A stretch of DNA of 43,249 nucleotides from NCBI RefSeq assembly GCF_002198735.1, contig NZ_MWLO01000128.1:135200-178448 (forward strand), in the 5' to 3' direction. Source of the stretch: Ideonella sp. A 288. GTDB lineage: Bacteria; Pseudomonadota; Gammaproteobacteria; Burkholderiales; Burkholderiaceae_C. This document shows positions 17,196 to 24,584 of this stretch, piece after piece; the first letter of the stretch is position 1; each line of letters begins with the position of its first letter. Under the pieces are notes generated by a model. The model made no database searches, was not told the origin of the DNA, and saw only the letters and a list, made by a program, of their open reading frames with translations. Both the position numbers and the translations under genes were made by a program.

Positions 17196-17828
17196 ATGAT
17201 CACCCTCTACGACTGCGCCACGGCGCCCAGCCCACGCCGCGCCCGCATCCTGCTGGCCGAGAAGGGCGTCGTGCACGACACGGTGCCGGTCGACCTGGCA
17301 CGTGGCGAACAGCTCGGCCAGGCCTATCGAGCGATCAATCCGCAATGCACCGTGCCGGCCCTGCGCACGGACGAGGGCGTCCTGCTCGCCGACAACGCCT
17401 CGATCGCGGCCTACCTGGAAGCGCGGTACCCGCAGCCGCCCCTGTTGGGCAGCACGCCGCTCGAGAAGGCCGAGATCGCCAGTTGGCACTGGCGCGCAGA
17501 GTTCGAAGGCCTGCTGCCCATTGCCGAAGCGCTGCGCAACAGCTCGCCGGCGATGGTCAACCGCGCGCTGCCCGGGCCGGTGGACTACCCGCAGATCGCC
17601 GAACTGGCACAGCGTGGCCTGGCGCGGGTGCAGCAGTTCCTGGTCGTGCTGAACGATCGCCTGGCCGGGCGCGAATTCATCGCCGCCGACGCCTTCAGCA
17701 TCGCCGACATCGTGGCCGTCGTGGCCGTGGACTTCGCCCGCGTGGTGCGGGTCAAGCCTGGCGAACAGCACCCGCACCTGCTGCGTTGGCGGGCCGCCAT
17801 GGCCCTGCGGCCATCGATGTCGCTGTAG
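17196..17828 (+). CDS. Glutathione S-transferase
   Basis: A 210-residue cytosolic GST. The N-terminal thioredoxin domain has LYDCATAPSPRRARILLAEKG, the cis-Pro loop CTVPAL, and the GSH gamma-glutamyl-binding motif LADNASIAAYLE. The C-terminal all-helical domain has the folding motif DAFSIADIVAVVAVDFA. The candidate catalytic residue in the first loop is Ser (APSPRR) rather than Tyr. The substrate is unknown. It is divergent from the YghU-like gene. Confidence 0.92.
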   Translation: MITLYDCATAPSPRRARILLAEKGVVHDTVPVDLARGEQLGQAYRAINPQCTVPALRTDEGVLLADNASIAAYLEARYPQPPLLGSTPLEKAEIASWHWRAEFEGLLPIAEALRNSSPAMVNRALPGPVDYPQIAELAQRGLARVQQFLVVLNDRLAGREFIAADAFSIADIVAVVAVDFARVVRVKPGEQHPHLLRWRAAMALRPSMSL

Positions 17829-17999
17829 CGCCAGGCTGCGGTTGCGAACCGTGCTGTCGTGTCGGGTCGAGACTGGCGGTCGCGGGACACCCCTTGATCC
17901 CGTGCCCTGGCCGCCACGGTGGAATCGCATCGTGGCTTGTGCCGCTTTTCGTGCTTCTTCCATGCCTGCGCCGCCATCGCAACCCACCGATTCCGGTGG

Positions 18000-18029
18000 G
18001 TGACCGCAGCGAGGGTCGGGTGCTAGCAT
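18000..18029 (+). promoter_or_regulatory. Candidate extended -10 promoter of the second PEP-CTERM gene
   Basis: TAGCAT at 18024-18029 is preceded by TGC, giving an extended -10. GTGACC at 18000-18005 is a weak -35 with an 18-nt spacer. The rest of the 296-nt gap 17829-18124 shows no gene or RNA that I can recognise. Confidence 0.4.
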
Positions 18030-18124
18030 CGATCGGTGGGGGTGCACGGTGCGCCGAACTTGTGGCGCACGCTGCTTTGGGCATGAGACGGATGCCCACA
18101 CGTCCCGATGAGGAGAATGACTCG

Positions 18125-18703
18125 ATGATCCGTGGTTCGCGGCACTTTCTGTCCGCCGCCGCACTGTGCCTCGGCATGGCGGGCAGTGCAGCCCACGCGC
18201 ACTCCTTGTCCATCGATCCCGTCGCCCAGATGGTCGGCCTCGGCAGCGAGGCCACCGTCGAGGTGCGCGTCAGCGACGTGTTGCCCGACCGCCTTGGTGC
18301 CTACGATTTCGAGCTCAGCTTCGACGGCAACATCCTGGCGTTCGACCGGGCCATCGACGGCTTCGGGCTGGGACTGGCGTTCGGGCTGGGCACCACGCCG
18401 GGCGCCGCCAGTGTCCATGTGTCGGATTTTTCGTTCGAGGCCATCGACGACCTGATCGTCTTGCAGGGCGGTGATTTCGTCCTGTTCTCCCTGGTCTTCG
18501 ACACGCTGGCCCTGGGCACCAGTGCCCTGAGCTTCGATCAGGTGGTGCTGCGCAGTGGCGCCGGTGCACCGGTGGCTCCTGATGCCCTGAACGCGGGCAG
18601 CATCACGGTGGAAGCGCGCGTGCTGCCCGAGCCGGCCACCTTGGGTCTGGTCTTCGGCGCCCTGGTCGTCAGCCTGTTGCCCGGTCTGCGCCGTCGCCAC
18701 TGA
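18125..18703 (+). CDS. PEP-CTERM protein with cohesin-like domain
   Basis: The 192-residue exported protein has a signal peptide ending near AHAHS. The body resembles a cohesin-type beta-sandwich: an N-terminal strand with GSEATVEVRVSDV, then LGAYDFELSFDGNILAFD and a later DLIVLQGGDFVLFSLVFDTL. It ends with the PEP-CTERM tag LPEPAT, a hydrophobic helix and RRRH. An AGGAG (18110-18114) ahead of the ATG at 18125 supports this start over an upstream in-frame ATG at 18083. It is probably a surface or matrix protein processed by an exosortase encoded elsewhere. Confidence 0.88.
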   Translation: MIRGSRHFLSAAALCLGMAGSAAHAHSLSIDPVAQMVGLGSEATVEVRVSDVLPDRLGAYDFELSFDGNILAFDRAIDGFGLGLAFGLGTTPGAASVHVSDFSFEAIDDLIVLQGGDFVLFSLVFDTLALGTSALSFDQVVLRSGAGAPVAPDALNAGSITVEARVLPEPATLGLVFGALVVSLLPGLRRRH

Positions 18704-18879
18704 GCGTGGCGGGTGCCCCTCGTGGGCCCGCGCAGGCGCATGGTGGGTCGCGCCGAGCCAAGACGCCACAGGGGTGGACTGGGTACCTACCGTCGCTCAA
18801 TGCTGAGCACACCGCGGTTCTTCGGGCGATCACGCAGGGGTATACGGAGGCTCATCGTCGCAGTGATGGCGCCAGCGGC

Positions 18880-19047
18880 ATGACCACCGACCTGACCGAC
18901 GCCGAGTGGGCGCTGGTGGCCGACCTGATCGAACACGACGCGCAGCGCGGCACGACGCCCCGCTGCGAGCGTCGCCACCTGGTCAACACCTGCTGCCACG
19001 CGCTTCGCACGGGCTGTGCCTGGAGGCTGCTGTCCAAGACTCACCCA
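18880..19047 (+). mobile_element. N-terminal fragment of an IS5-type DDE transposase
   Basis: From the ATG at 18880 the frame reads MTTDLTDAEWALVADLI and continues to RRHLVNTCCHALRTGCAWRLL, the DUF4096-like N-terminus of IS5-family transposases. Similarity stops after about 56 residues (near 19047), before any catalytic domain, and the sequence passes straight into a leucine-rich-repeat coding remnant in another frame. No terminal inverted repeats were seen. The preceding 176 nt (18704-18879) contain no recognisable gene. Confidence 0.75.
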
Positions 19048-19621
19048 TCCCGGCATGAAGTCGCTGCACCTCGAGGGCTACGACGGCCGCGATGGCGCCC
19101 GGTTCGTCGCCTTGGCGTCGCTCGAAGCGTTGGGCCTGGCGCGTGGCTCGCTGGCAAGCCTGGGCCCGTTGCGGCAGTGCGCGGCAATGAGGTCCTTGAC
19201 GTTGACGCACCTCCGTTCATTGACGGACGTCTCCGAATTGCGCCACCTGCCTGGCCTGTAGACACTGACGCTCAGGGAGGCGCTGCCGGGCGTCGTCGAC
19301 CTCGCACCCGTGTTCGGCTGCACCGGCCTGCAGTCGCTGGGCATCGTCGGGACGAAGGCCGAGGTCGAGGACACCGCCTGGCTGCGCGAGGTCGGGCGCC
19401 TGCGGCTGTTGCGACTGCAATCCGGCGTGCGGTCTCTGGTCTGCGATGACTTGTTCTCGCCGAGTCAGTTGGAGAAGTGGGCGGTGGTCAGTGCGCAGCC
19501 CCTGGCCACGACCGAGGCCGAGATTCGGGACATCGCCGCCGCCGCCGGCCACAGGGTCCGGGAATTCGTGCGGTTCGGGACGCGCAGGCGCCCGGCATGG
19601 TTGCTCGACTTGGCGCACTGA
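19048..19621 (+). pseudogene. Leucine-rich-repeat protein remnant: 5' truncated, internal TAG
   Basis: One continuous frame from about 19055 to the stop at 19619-19621 encodes LRR-like repeats: MKSLHLEGYDG, SLEALGLARGSLASLGPL, AMRSLTLTHLRSLTDVSEL, then LPGL-stop-TLTLREAL, GLQSLGIVG and RLRLLRLQSGVRSL. The stop TAG (19259-19261) falls exactly where the repeat pattern LxxLxL expects a residue; CAG (Gln) to TAG is the simplest origin. The 5' part is replaced by the transposase fragment. The C-terminal region (SPSQLEKWAVVSAQ to LLDLAH) is not repeat-like. Probably non-functional. Confidence 0.75.
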
Positions 19622-20174
19622 GCCACACGCACCGGTGCGGCGCGCGAGCCCCACGATGGCCCGTGTGCCACCCGGGGGGCTCAGGCGAGATGGCACCGAG
19701 TCCGCCACCAATCGCGCGTGCGCTGGTGTGCGGCCTGCGGCGCCGGTGACGGGTGACCGGAATCCGCGTCGCCCGGCGAGATCCTGCTGAACTTCGCTGA
19801 CCTTGCCTCGGCCGCGGCCGCCGTGCGCGCCGGGGCCGGCCTGGCCGCCCTGGCCGGCTCCATCGTGTCGCGGGGGATGGACCGCTACTACTCGGGTGGC
19901 CCCTGGCGCATGCTGCGCCGGCTGGCCGCCAGCGAGGTAGCCGGCCCGGTGCTGGTGGGCCTGAACCCTGCCAACCGCTGCCTGCATTGCTTCGGTAGCG
20001 ACGTGTCGATGGTGGCGTTGATCGACACGCTGGCGCCGCTGCTCATCGTCCGCTGACCAGCGCGGCCGCCCTGGCGCCAGCCGCCGCGGCGGCGATGCGT
20101 GGCCAGCGGCCCGGCGCGCTCCGCGAGGCAGCGGGCCGGCCAGGCCAGGCTGCCGAGCCGTGCGAGCAACGCCC
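19622..20174. other. Unassigned debris region between LRR remnant and AraC gene
   Basis: No complete gene is supported. One frame is open from 19757 to the stop at 20054-20056 without a convincing start. It encodes PGEILLNFADLASAAAAVRA and continues with RGMDRYYSGGPWRMLRRL and VLVGLNPANRCLHCFGSD. It does not match a family I know and may be the 3' remnant of a lost gene next to the insertion scar. Confidence 0.4.
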
Positions 20175-20195
20175 TATCATCGTCCAGCCTGGACG
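20175..20195 (+). promoter_or_regulatory. -10 element and dyad directly upstream of the AraC-family gene
   Basis: TATCAT at 20175-20180 is a good -10 hexamer. CGTCCA (20181-20186), spacer GCC, TGGACG (20190-20195) is a perfect 6-bp inverted repeat ending two bases before the ATG at 20198. A transcript from this -10 would have a very short leader, and the dyad would cover the start site, suggesting autoregulation or control of translation. Confidence 0.4.
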
Positions 20196-20197
20196 CC

Positions 20198-21208
20198 ATG
20201 ACGACCACCCACCACACCGTTGCCGTGCAGCAGGTGCACCAGATCCTGCTCGGCGCGCGCCACCAGGGGATCGAGATCGATCCGCTGCTGCTGCGCGCGG
20301 GCATCACGCCGTCGCTGCTCGATTCGCCGCTGGCGCGCCTGTCGCACGGCCAGTATGCGGCGCTGATCCGCGGCCTGCGCCGCAGCCTGCGCGACGAGAT
20401 GTGGGGCCTGCTGCAGCGCCCCGTGCCGCCGGGCAGCTTCGGCCGCTGCATGCGCCAGCTGGTGCACTGCGCCACGCTGCGCGATGCCCTGCGGGAGGGC
20501 TTCTCGTTCTACCACCTGCTGCTGCACGACTTCGTGCCGCGCCTGACGGTGTGCGAGGGCGTGGCCCGGGTGCAGTTCGTGCTGCGCCGCGCGCCCGACG
20601 TGCGGCTGGACTACGCCGTCAAGGCCTTCATGCTGCTGAGCTTCGGTGCGGCGTCGTGGCTGGTGGCACGGCGCATCCCGCTGGTGGGCGTGGACTACAT
20701 CGAAGGGCACGCCAGCACTGACACGTCGCGGGTGTACCAGGTGCCGGTGCGCACCGGGCAGCCGCATGTGGGCCTGTCGTTCGACGCGCAGTGGCTCGAC
20801 CTGCCGGTGGTGCGGTCTCCGCAGTGCCTGCGCGAGTTCTTCGCTGGCGCGCCGGCCAACCTGATCGTGAAGTACCGCGACTCCCGCCGCCTGACCGACC
20901 GCATCCGGCAGTTGCTGCGCAAGAGCGTGGGCGACGAGATGCCGTCGGTCGAGGCGGTGAGCGCCCGGCTTGCCGTCAGCCCGCAGACGCTGCGGCGGCG
21001 CCTGCGCGACGAGGGCCGCGGCTTCCAGCAGATCAAGGACGAGACGCGGCGCGATGCGGCCATCGAGCTGCTGCTGCAGACCGCGCTGCCGCTGCCCGAG
21101 ATTGCCCGCCGGGTCGGCTTCTCCGAGGCCAGCACCTTCCACCGCGCCTTCAAGCAGTGGACCGGCGTGGCGCCGGGCGAGTACCGCCTGTCGCGCGGAC
21201 CGGGCTGA
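20198..21208 (+). CDS. AraC-family regulator with arabinose-binding-type N-terminal domain
   Basis: The 336-residue transcription regulator has an N-terminal ligand-binding domain (residues about 15-200) of the AraC/OruR kind: LLLRAGITPSLLD, ARLSHGQYAALIRGL, then YHLLLHDFVPRL and a VGVDYIEGH segment. The C-terminal double HTH covers residues about 235-330 (VEAVSARLAVSPQTLRRRL; LPEIARRVGFSEASTFHRAF; GVAPGEYR). The ATG at 20198 was chosen because the longer frame is antisense-like and the promoter lies inside it. It precedes a TctC/SDR/thioesterase operon on the same strand and may control it. Confidence 0.9.
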   Translation: MTTTHHTVAVQQVHQILLGARHQGIEIDPLLLRAGITPSLLDSPLARLSHGQYAALIRGLRRSLRDEMWGLLQRPVPPGSFGRCMRQLVHCATLRDALREGFSFYHLLLHDFVPRLTVCEGVARVQFVLRRAPDVRLDYAVKAFMLLSFGAASWLVARRIPLVGVDYIEGHASTDTSRVYQVPVRTGQPHVGLSFDAQWLDLPVVRSPQCLREFFAGAPANLIVKYRDSRRLTDRIRQLLRKSVGDEMPSVEAVSARLAVSPQTLRRRLRDEGRGFQQIKDETRRDAAIELLLQTALPLPEIARRVGFSEASTFHRAFKQWTGVAPGEYRLSRGPG

Positions 21209-21226
21209 CCGGATTCGCCATCGCGG

Positions 21227-21466
21227 TTGGCGCATCCCGCCATTGGCCGGCCGGGGCTGGCTGTCCACACTGGGTGGCACCGCAGCAGCTTGATCGAACT
21301 CGGAGGTCGCGTGCTCACCGCCATCGGCGAGTTGCTGCGTGACGCCGACGGCAGGGCCTGGTGCCAGGCCACCGTCACCGATGCCGACGGCCGCGTCGTG
21401 TCCCGGGCACCAGGCTCGTTCCGTGATCTGCCCTTGCCGAAGCACCCCGAAGGAGACTCCCGATGA
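21227..21466 (+). pseudogene. C-terminal remnant of a PaaI-type hotdog thioesterase
   Basis: A frame from TTG 21227 to TGA 21464-21466 encodes 79 residues. From residue 25 they read GGRVLTAIGELLRDADGRAW and then DADGRVVSRAPGSFRDL, the C-terminal half of a PaaI-family hotdog domain. The same pattern occurs in the intact thioesterase at 23264 (GGRLVATGRATGGGRS; GTFRY). The N-terminal half with the catalytic Asp is missing, as the AraC gene ends only 18 nt upstream. The stop overlaps the next ATG (ATGA), so the original gene probably belonged to the operon. Confidence 0.5.
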
Positions 21467-22446
21467 CATGCCACCCCACCCGCCGCCATGCCCTGGCCGC
21501 GCTCGCCGCGATGTCCGCGATGTCCGCGCTGGTCGCCGCGCCCGCCCGGGCCGCCGAGCCGTTTCCTGCGCGGCCGATCACGCTGGTGATGCCGTTCCCG
21601 GCCGGGGGCAGCTTCGACCCGGTCTTCCGGGCGCTCAGCGAGGCCGCCTCGCGTGAGCTGGGGCAACCCGTCGTGATGATGCACAAGCCGGGCGCCGGCG
21701 GCATCACCGGCCCGGCCAGCGTGGCGATGATGGCCGAGGCCGATGGCTACACCGTGGCGGTGATGCACAACAGCGTGATCCGCGCGCCGCTGACGCAGAA
21801 GATCACCTGGGACCCGCTGCGCGACTTCACCTACCTGGGCGGCCTGTTCGGCCTGACCACGGCCATCGCGGTGGCGGCCGATGCCCCCTGGAAGACGCTG
21901 GCCGACCTGCTGGCCGACGCCAGGAAGCGCCCCGGCGAGATCAGCTACGGTAACGTCGGCGCGACCAGCGCGAACCGCATCTATGGCGAGCGTCTGGCGC
22001 GGGCCAACGGCACGCGATTCAACATGATCCCGTTCAAGGGCGGCGGCGAGGCCTGGACCACGCTGATCGGCCGGCAGCTCGACGTCTACGGCGACCCCGG
22101 CTTCGGCCCCCAGGCCAAGGGCGGCAAGGTGCGGCTGCTGGCCAGCTTCACCGACCGGCGGCTGCAGCGCTTCCCCGACGTGCCGACGGTGAAGGAGCTG
22201 GGCCACGAGCTCGTCATCGAGTCGCCGGTGGGCCTGGTCGCGCCGAAGAACCTCGACCCGAAGATCGCCGCGCGGCTGGGCGCCGCCTTCGCCAAGGCAG
22301 CCACCGACCCGGCCTACCTGGCGCAGCTCGAGCAGTTCGACATGCAGCCGGCGGTGAGCAGCGGCGAGGCCTATGCGGCCTACGCCCGCGCGCAGTTCGA
22401 GCGCGAGCAGAAGATGCTGGCCGAGATCGGCTTCAAGCTGGAATGA
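21463..22446 (+). CDS. Tripartite tricarboxylate transporter substrate-binding protein (TctC/Bug family)
   Basis: A 327-residue periplasmic binding protein. It has a signal peptide with twin Arg (TRRHALAALAAMSAMSALVA, cleavage after ARA near residue 30). The family start AEPFPARPITLVMPFPAGGSFDPVFRAL follows, then the carboxylate-binding loop KPGAGGITGPASVAMM and DVPTVKELGHELVIESPVGLVAPK. Bug proteins bind organic acids; the ligand is unknown. AAGGAG precedes the ATG, and the stop overlaps the next start (ATGA). No TctA/TctB membrane subunits are in the window, as is common for orphan Bug genes. Confidence 0.93.
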   Translation: MTCHPTRRHALAALAAMSAMSALVAAPARAAEPFPARPITLVMPFPAGGSFDPVFRALSEAASRELGQPVVMMHKPGAGGITGPASVAMMAEADGYTVAVMHNSVIRAPLTQKITWDPLRDFTYLGGLFGLTTAIAVAADAPWKTLADLLADARKRPGEISYGNVGATSANRIYGERLARANGTRFNMIPFKGGGEAWTTLIGRQLDVYGDPGFGPQAKGGKVRLLASFTDRRLQRFPDVPTVKELGHELVIESPVGLVAPKNLDPKIAARLGAAFAKAATDPAYLAQLEQFDMQPAVSSGEAYAAYARAQFEREQKMLAEIGFKLE

Positions 22447-23267
22447 GCACCATGGACCTGCGCACCGACCAGTTCCGCGGCCGCCACGTCTTCGTCGCCG
22501 GCGGCTCCAGCGGCATCAACCTCGGCATCGCGAAGGCCTTTGCCCGCGCGGGGGCCAGGCTCTTCATCATCAGCCGCTCGGCCGACAAGGTGGCCGCCGC
22601 GGTGGCGCAGCTGCAGGCCCTGGGCGCCGAGGCGCAGGGCCAGTCGGCCGACGTGCGCCAGCCCGAGGCCTTGTCGGCGGCCTACACGCAGGCGGTGGCG
22701 CGCTTCGGACCCATCGACGTGCTGGTGTCCGGCGCGGCCGGCAACTTCCTGGCCAGCGCGCTGGACATGTCGCCCAATGCCTTCAAGACGGTGGTCGACA
22801 TCGACCTGCTGGGCAGCTTCAACGTCGTGCGGCTGGCCCATGCGCACCTGCGACAGCCGGGGGCCTGCGTGATCCAGATATCGGCCAGCCAGGCCTTCAC
22901 GCCGACGCCGTTCCAGGCCCATGTGTGCGCCGCCAAGGCCGGCGTGGACATGCTGACGCAGGTGCTGGCACTCGAATGGGGCGGCCAGGGCATCCGCATC
23001 AACTCCATCGTGCCAGGCCCGATCGCCGACACCGAGGGCCTGCGCCGCCTGGCGCCCGGCGAGGCCGCACTGGCGGCGATGGCCGAGCGCGTGCCCTTGA
23101 AGCGCCTGGGCCGCCTCGAGGACATCGCCCGCATGGCGATGCTGCTGGCCAGCGACTGGGGCAGCTACATCACCGGCGCGGTGATCCCGGTGGACGGCGG
23201 CCTGTCGCTCACCGGCCCGCGCGACTTCTCGGCCGCGGCCGGCGCCGCGCAGCGGGGCAGGGGATGA
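22443..23267 (+). CDS. Short-chain dehydrogenase/reductase of the 2,4-dienoyl-CoA reductase type
   Basis: The 274-residue Rossmann-fold enzyme has the cofactor loop VAGGSSGINLGIAKAF (residues about 18-33). It has features of eukaryotic-type DECR enzymes rather than FabG: SGAAGNFLASALDMSPNAFK, VDIDLLGSFNVVR, AHVCAAKAGVDMLTQVLALEWG, PGPIADTEGLRRL and the tail SYITGAVIPVDGG. The usual YxxxK Tyr is Val161 (V161-CAA-K165), as in DECRs, which also lack that Tyr. It would reduce an enoyl- or dienoyl-CoA with NAD(P)H. It overlaps both neighbours by 4 nt. Confidence 0.85.
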   Translation: MSTMDLRTDQFRGRHVFVAGGSSGINLGIAKAFARAGARLFIISRSADKVAAAVAQLQALGAEAQGQSADVRQPEALSAAYTQAVARFGPIDVLVSGAAGNFLASALDMSPNAFKTVVDIDLLGSFNVVRLAHAHLRQPGACVIQISASQAFTPTPFQAHVCAAKAGVDMLTQVLALEWGGQGIRINSIVPGPIADTEGLRRLAPGEAALAAMAERVPLKRLGRLEDIARMAMLLASDWGSYITGAVIPVDGGLSLTGPRDFSAAAGAAQRGRG

Positions 23268-23665
23268 CCCATCGCCCGAAGAGCGGCCCCGACCGCCACG
23301 TGCCCTTCATCGACCACCTGGGCATCGCGATCGAGCACGCCCAGGGCGGCACCTCGCGCGTGGCCATCGACCTGCGGCCCGAGCTGCTGAACAACCATGC
23401 GGGCGGCCATGGCTGCGTGGTCATGACGCTGCTGGACTGCGCGATGGCGCATGCCGCCCTGTCGCGCATCGACTACGCCCGCGAGGTGGTCACGGTGGAC
23501 CTGCACGTGGCCTTCATGCGGCCGCCCGGTGGCCGGCTGGTGGCCACCGGGCGCGCCACGGGCGGCGGCCGTTCGGTGTGCTTCTGCGAGGCCCGCATCA
23601 CCGACGAACGCGGCGAGTTGGCCGCGCCGGCGATGGGCACCTTCCGCTACCGCGACCCGGCTTGA
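23264..23665 (+). CDS. Hotdog-fold thioesterase (PaaI family)
   Basis: A 133-residue single hotdog domain. The motif NNHAGGHGCVVMTLLDCAMAHAA has the His-Gly-Gly turn followed by the catalytic-position Asp on the central helix. VVTVDLHVAFMRPPGGRLVA and a C-terminal GTFRYRD complete the domain. It probably hydrolyses an acyl-CoA made or consumed by the adjacent DECR-like enzyme. The ATG at 23264 overlaps the SDR stop (ATGA); longer frames run into the SDR gene. Confidence 0.9.
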   Translation: MTHRPKSGPDRHVPFIDHLGIAIEHAQGGTSRVAIDLRPELLNNHAGGHGCVVMTLLDCAMAHAALSRIDYAREVVTVDLHVAFMRPPGGRLVATGRATGGGRSVCFCEARITDERGELAAPAMGTFRYRDPA

Positions 23666-23757
23666 ACGGGTTCAAGGACGGGCGCCGCTTCGTGGTCGGC
23701 TGGCTGACGGTGGTGAGTGCCGCCGTGGTGGCGGCGCGGTGGGTGGCCGGCGGATGA
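23662..23757 (+). CDS. Possible small membrane peptide, coupled to the thioesterase
   Basis: A 31-codon frame starts at TTG 23662, overlapping the thioesterase stop as TTGA, and ends at TGA 23755-23757. It encodes a basic N-terminus (NGFKDGRRF) followed by one hydrophobic segment (VVGWLTVVSAAVVAARWVAG). The overlap geometry matches the three junctions upstream of it, but there is no homology evidence, so it may be chance. Confidence 0.3.
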   Translation: MNGFKDGRRFVVGWLTVVSAAVVAARWVAGG

Positions 23758-23784
23758 GCGCCGACGTTGCCGATCGGCGCGCCC

Positions 23785-24432
23785 TCAGGCCCGTCGGCGC
23801 AGGGCCCCGCCGATCAACGCCAGTCCACCGAGCATCAGCGCCCATTGGCCGGGTTCGGGCACCGGAGCCGCCACGCCCAGCGTCAGATTGTTGACGGTGG
23901 TGAAGGTGTTGGCCAAGCCCGCCGGTGCGGCCAGGGCCTGCAACGTGAACAGCGGGCCGTCGGAGACGAAGCCGATGAAGCTGCCGGCGTGACTGCTCGC
24001 CAGCGTGTGGGTCACGCTGCCGTCGACATCGGTGGCCGAGAACGACACCGACACGCCAGGCACCACGACGCCGTTGAAATCGGTGGCGAAGAACAGCCCA
24101 CCGACGGCCTGCACGCCACCGGTGAAGTCGTAGAAGGTGATCGACTCCTGGGGCGTGTTGGTCGACAGGTAGACGTCCGCGCCGTTGGCGACGAAGAACA
24201 TGCCGTCGAAATCGGCATCGGCCGAGTAGCCGAACGGGCCGGCGGTGCCCACGTACGGGAAGATGGGTCCGTCGGAGAACTCGGCGTCGAAGGTGTCGGT
24301 GGCCGCCGCGGCGATGGCGCTCAGGAAGCTGGCCTGAGACGTGTGCACGGTGATGGTGGCCTGGGCGCCCGTGGCCGAGGCCAACAGGGTGGCCAGAGCG
24401 ACACGGAACAGGGCGGTGGGGAGCGACGGCAT
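23785..24432 (-). CDS. PEP-CTERM sorting-signal protein
   Basis: The 215-residue exported protein has a signal peptide (cleavage after GAQA near residue 25). The body begins ITVHTSQASFLSAI and is rich in Asp/Phe/Gly with FYDFTGGVQAVGGLFF and VSFSATDVDG, a beta-sandwich pattern common among PEP-CTERM surface proteins. It ends with VPEPGQWALMLGGLALIGG followed by RRR. The start is the ATG at 24432. A TATAAC (minus strand, 24498-24493) could be its -10. It is unrelated in sequence to the other two PEP-CTERM genes outside the tag and lies antisense to the surrounding catabolic genes. Confidence 0.88.
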   Translation of the reverse strand: MPSLPTALFRVALATLLASATGAQATITVHTSQASFLSAIAAAATDTFDAEFSDGPIFPYVGTAGPFGYSADADFDGMFFVANGADVYLSTNTPQESITFYDFTGGVQAVGGLFFATDFNGVVVPGVSVSFSATDVDGSVTHTLASSHAGSFIGFVSDGPLFTLQALAAPAGLANTFTTVNNLTLGVAAPVPEPGQWALMLGGLALIGGALRRRA

Positions 24433-24518
24433 GGGGACGACTTTCAAGCGGCGTTGTGGCGCCGAACGCGGCGAATGCCGCGACGACGCGCCGTTATACC
24501 GCAGCCCACCTGAACCGA

Positions 24519-24536
24519 GCCCCCGCAGATGGGGGC
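24519..24536. terminator. GC hairpin downstream of the beta-hydroxyacid dehydrogenase
   Basis: GCCCCC (24519-24524), loop GCAGAT, GGGGGC (24531-24536) form a perfect 6-bp stem 49 nt beyond the stop of the reverse-strand dehydrogenase. No long T tract follows on either strand, so termination may be weak. Confidence 0.35.
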
Positions 24537-24584
24537 CGGCGAGCGCGGCCTCCATAGCGCGCAGGAGACGCGTGCCCGCGCCCC

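Noticed and set aside
22443-23267. FabG (3-oxoacyl-ACP reductase)
   Set aside because: The YxxxK Tyr is Val and several segments match dienoyl-CoA reductases instead.
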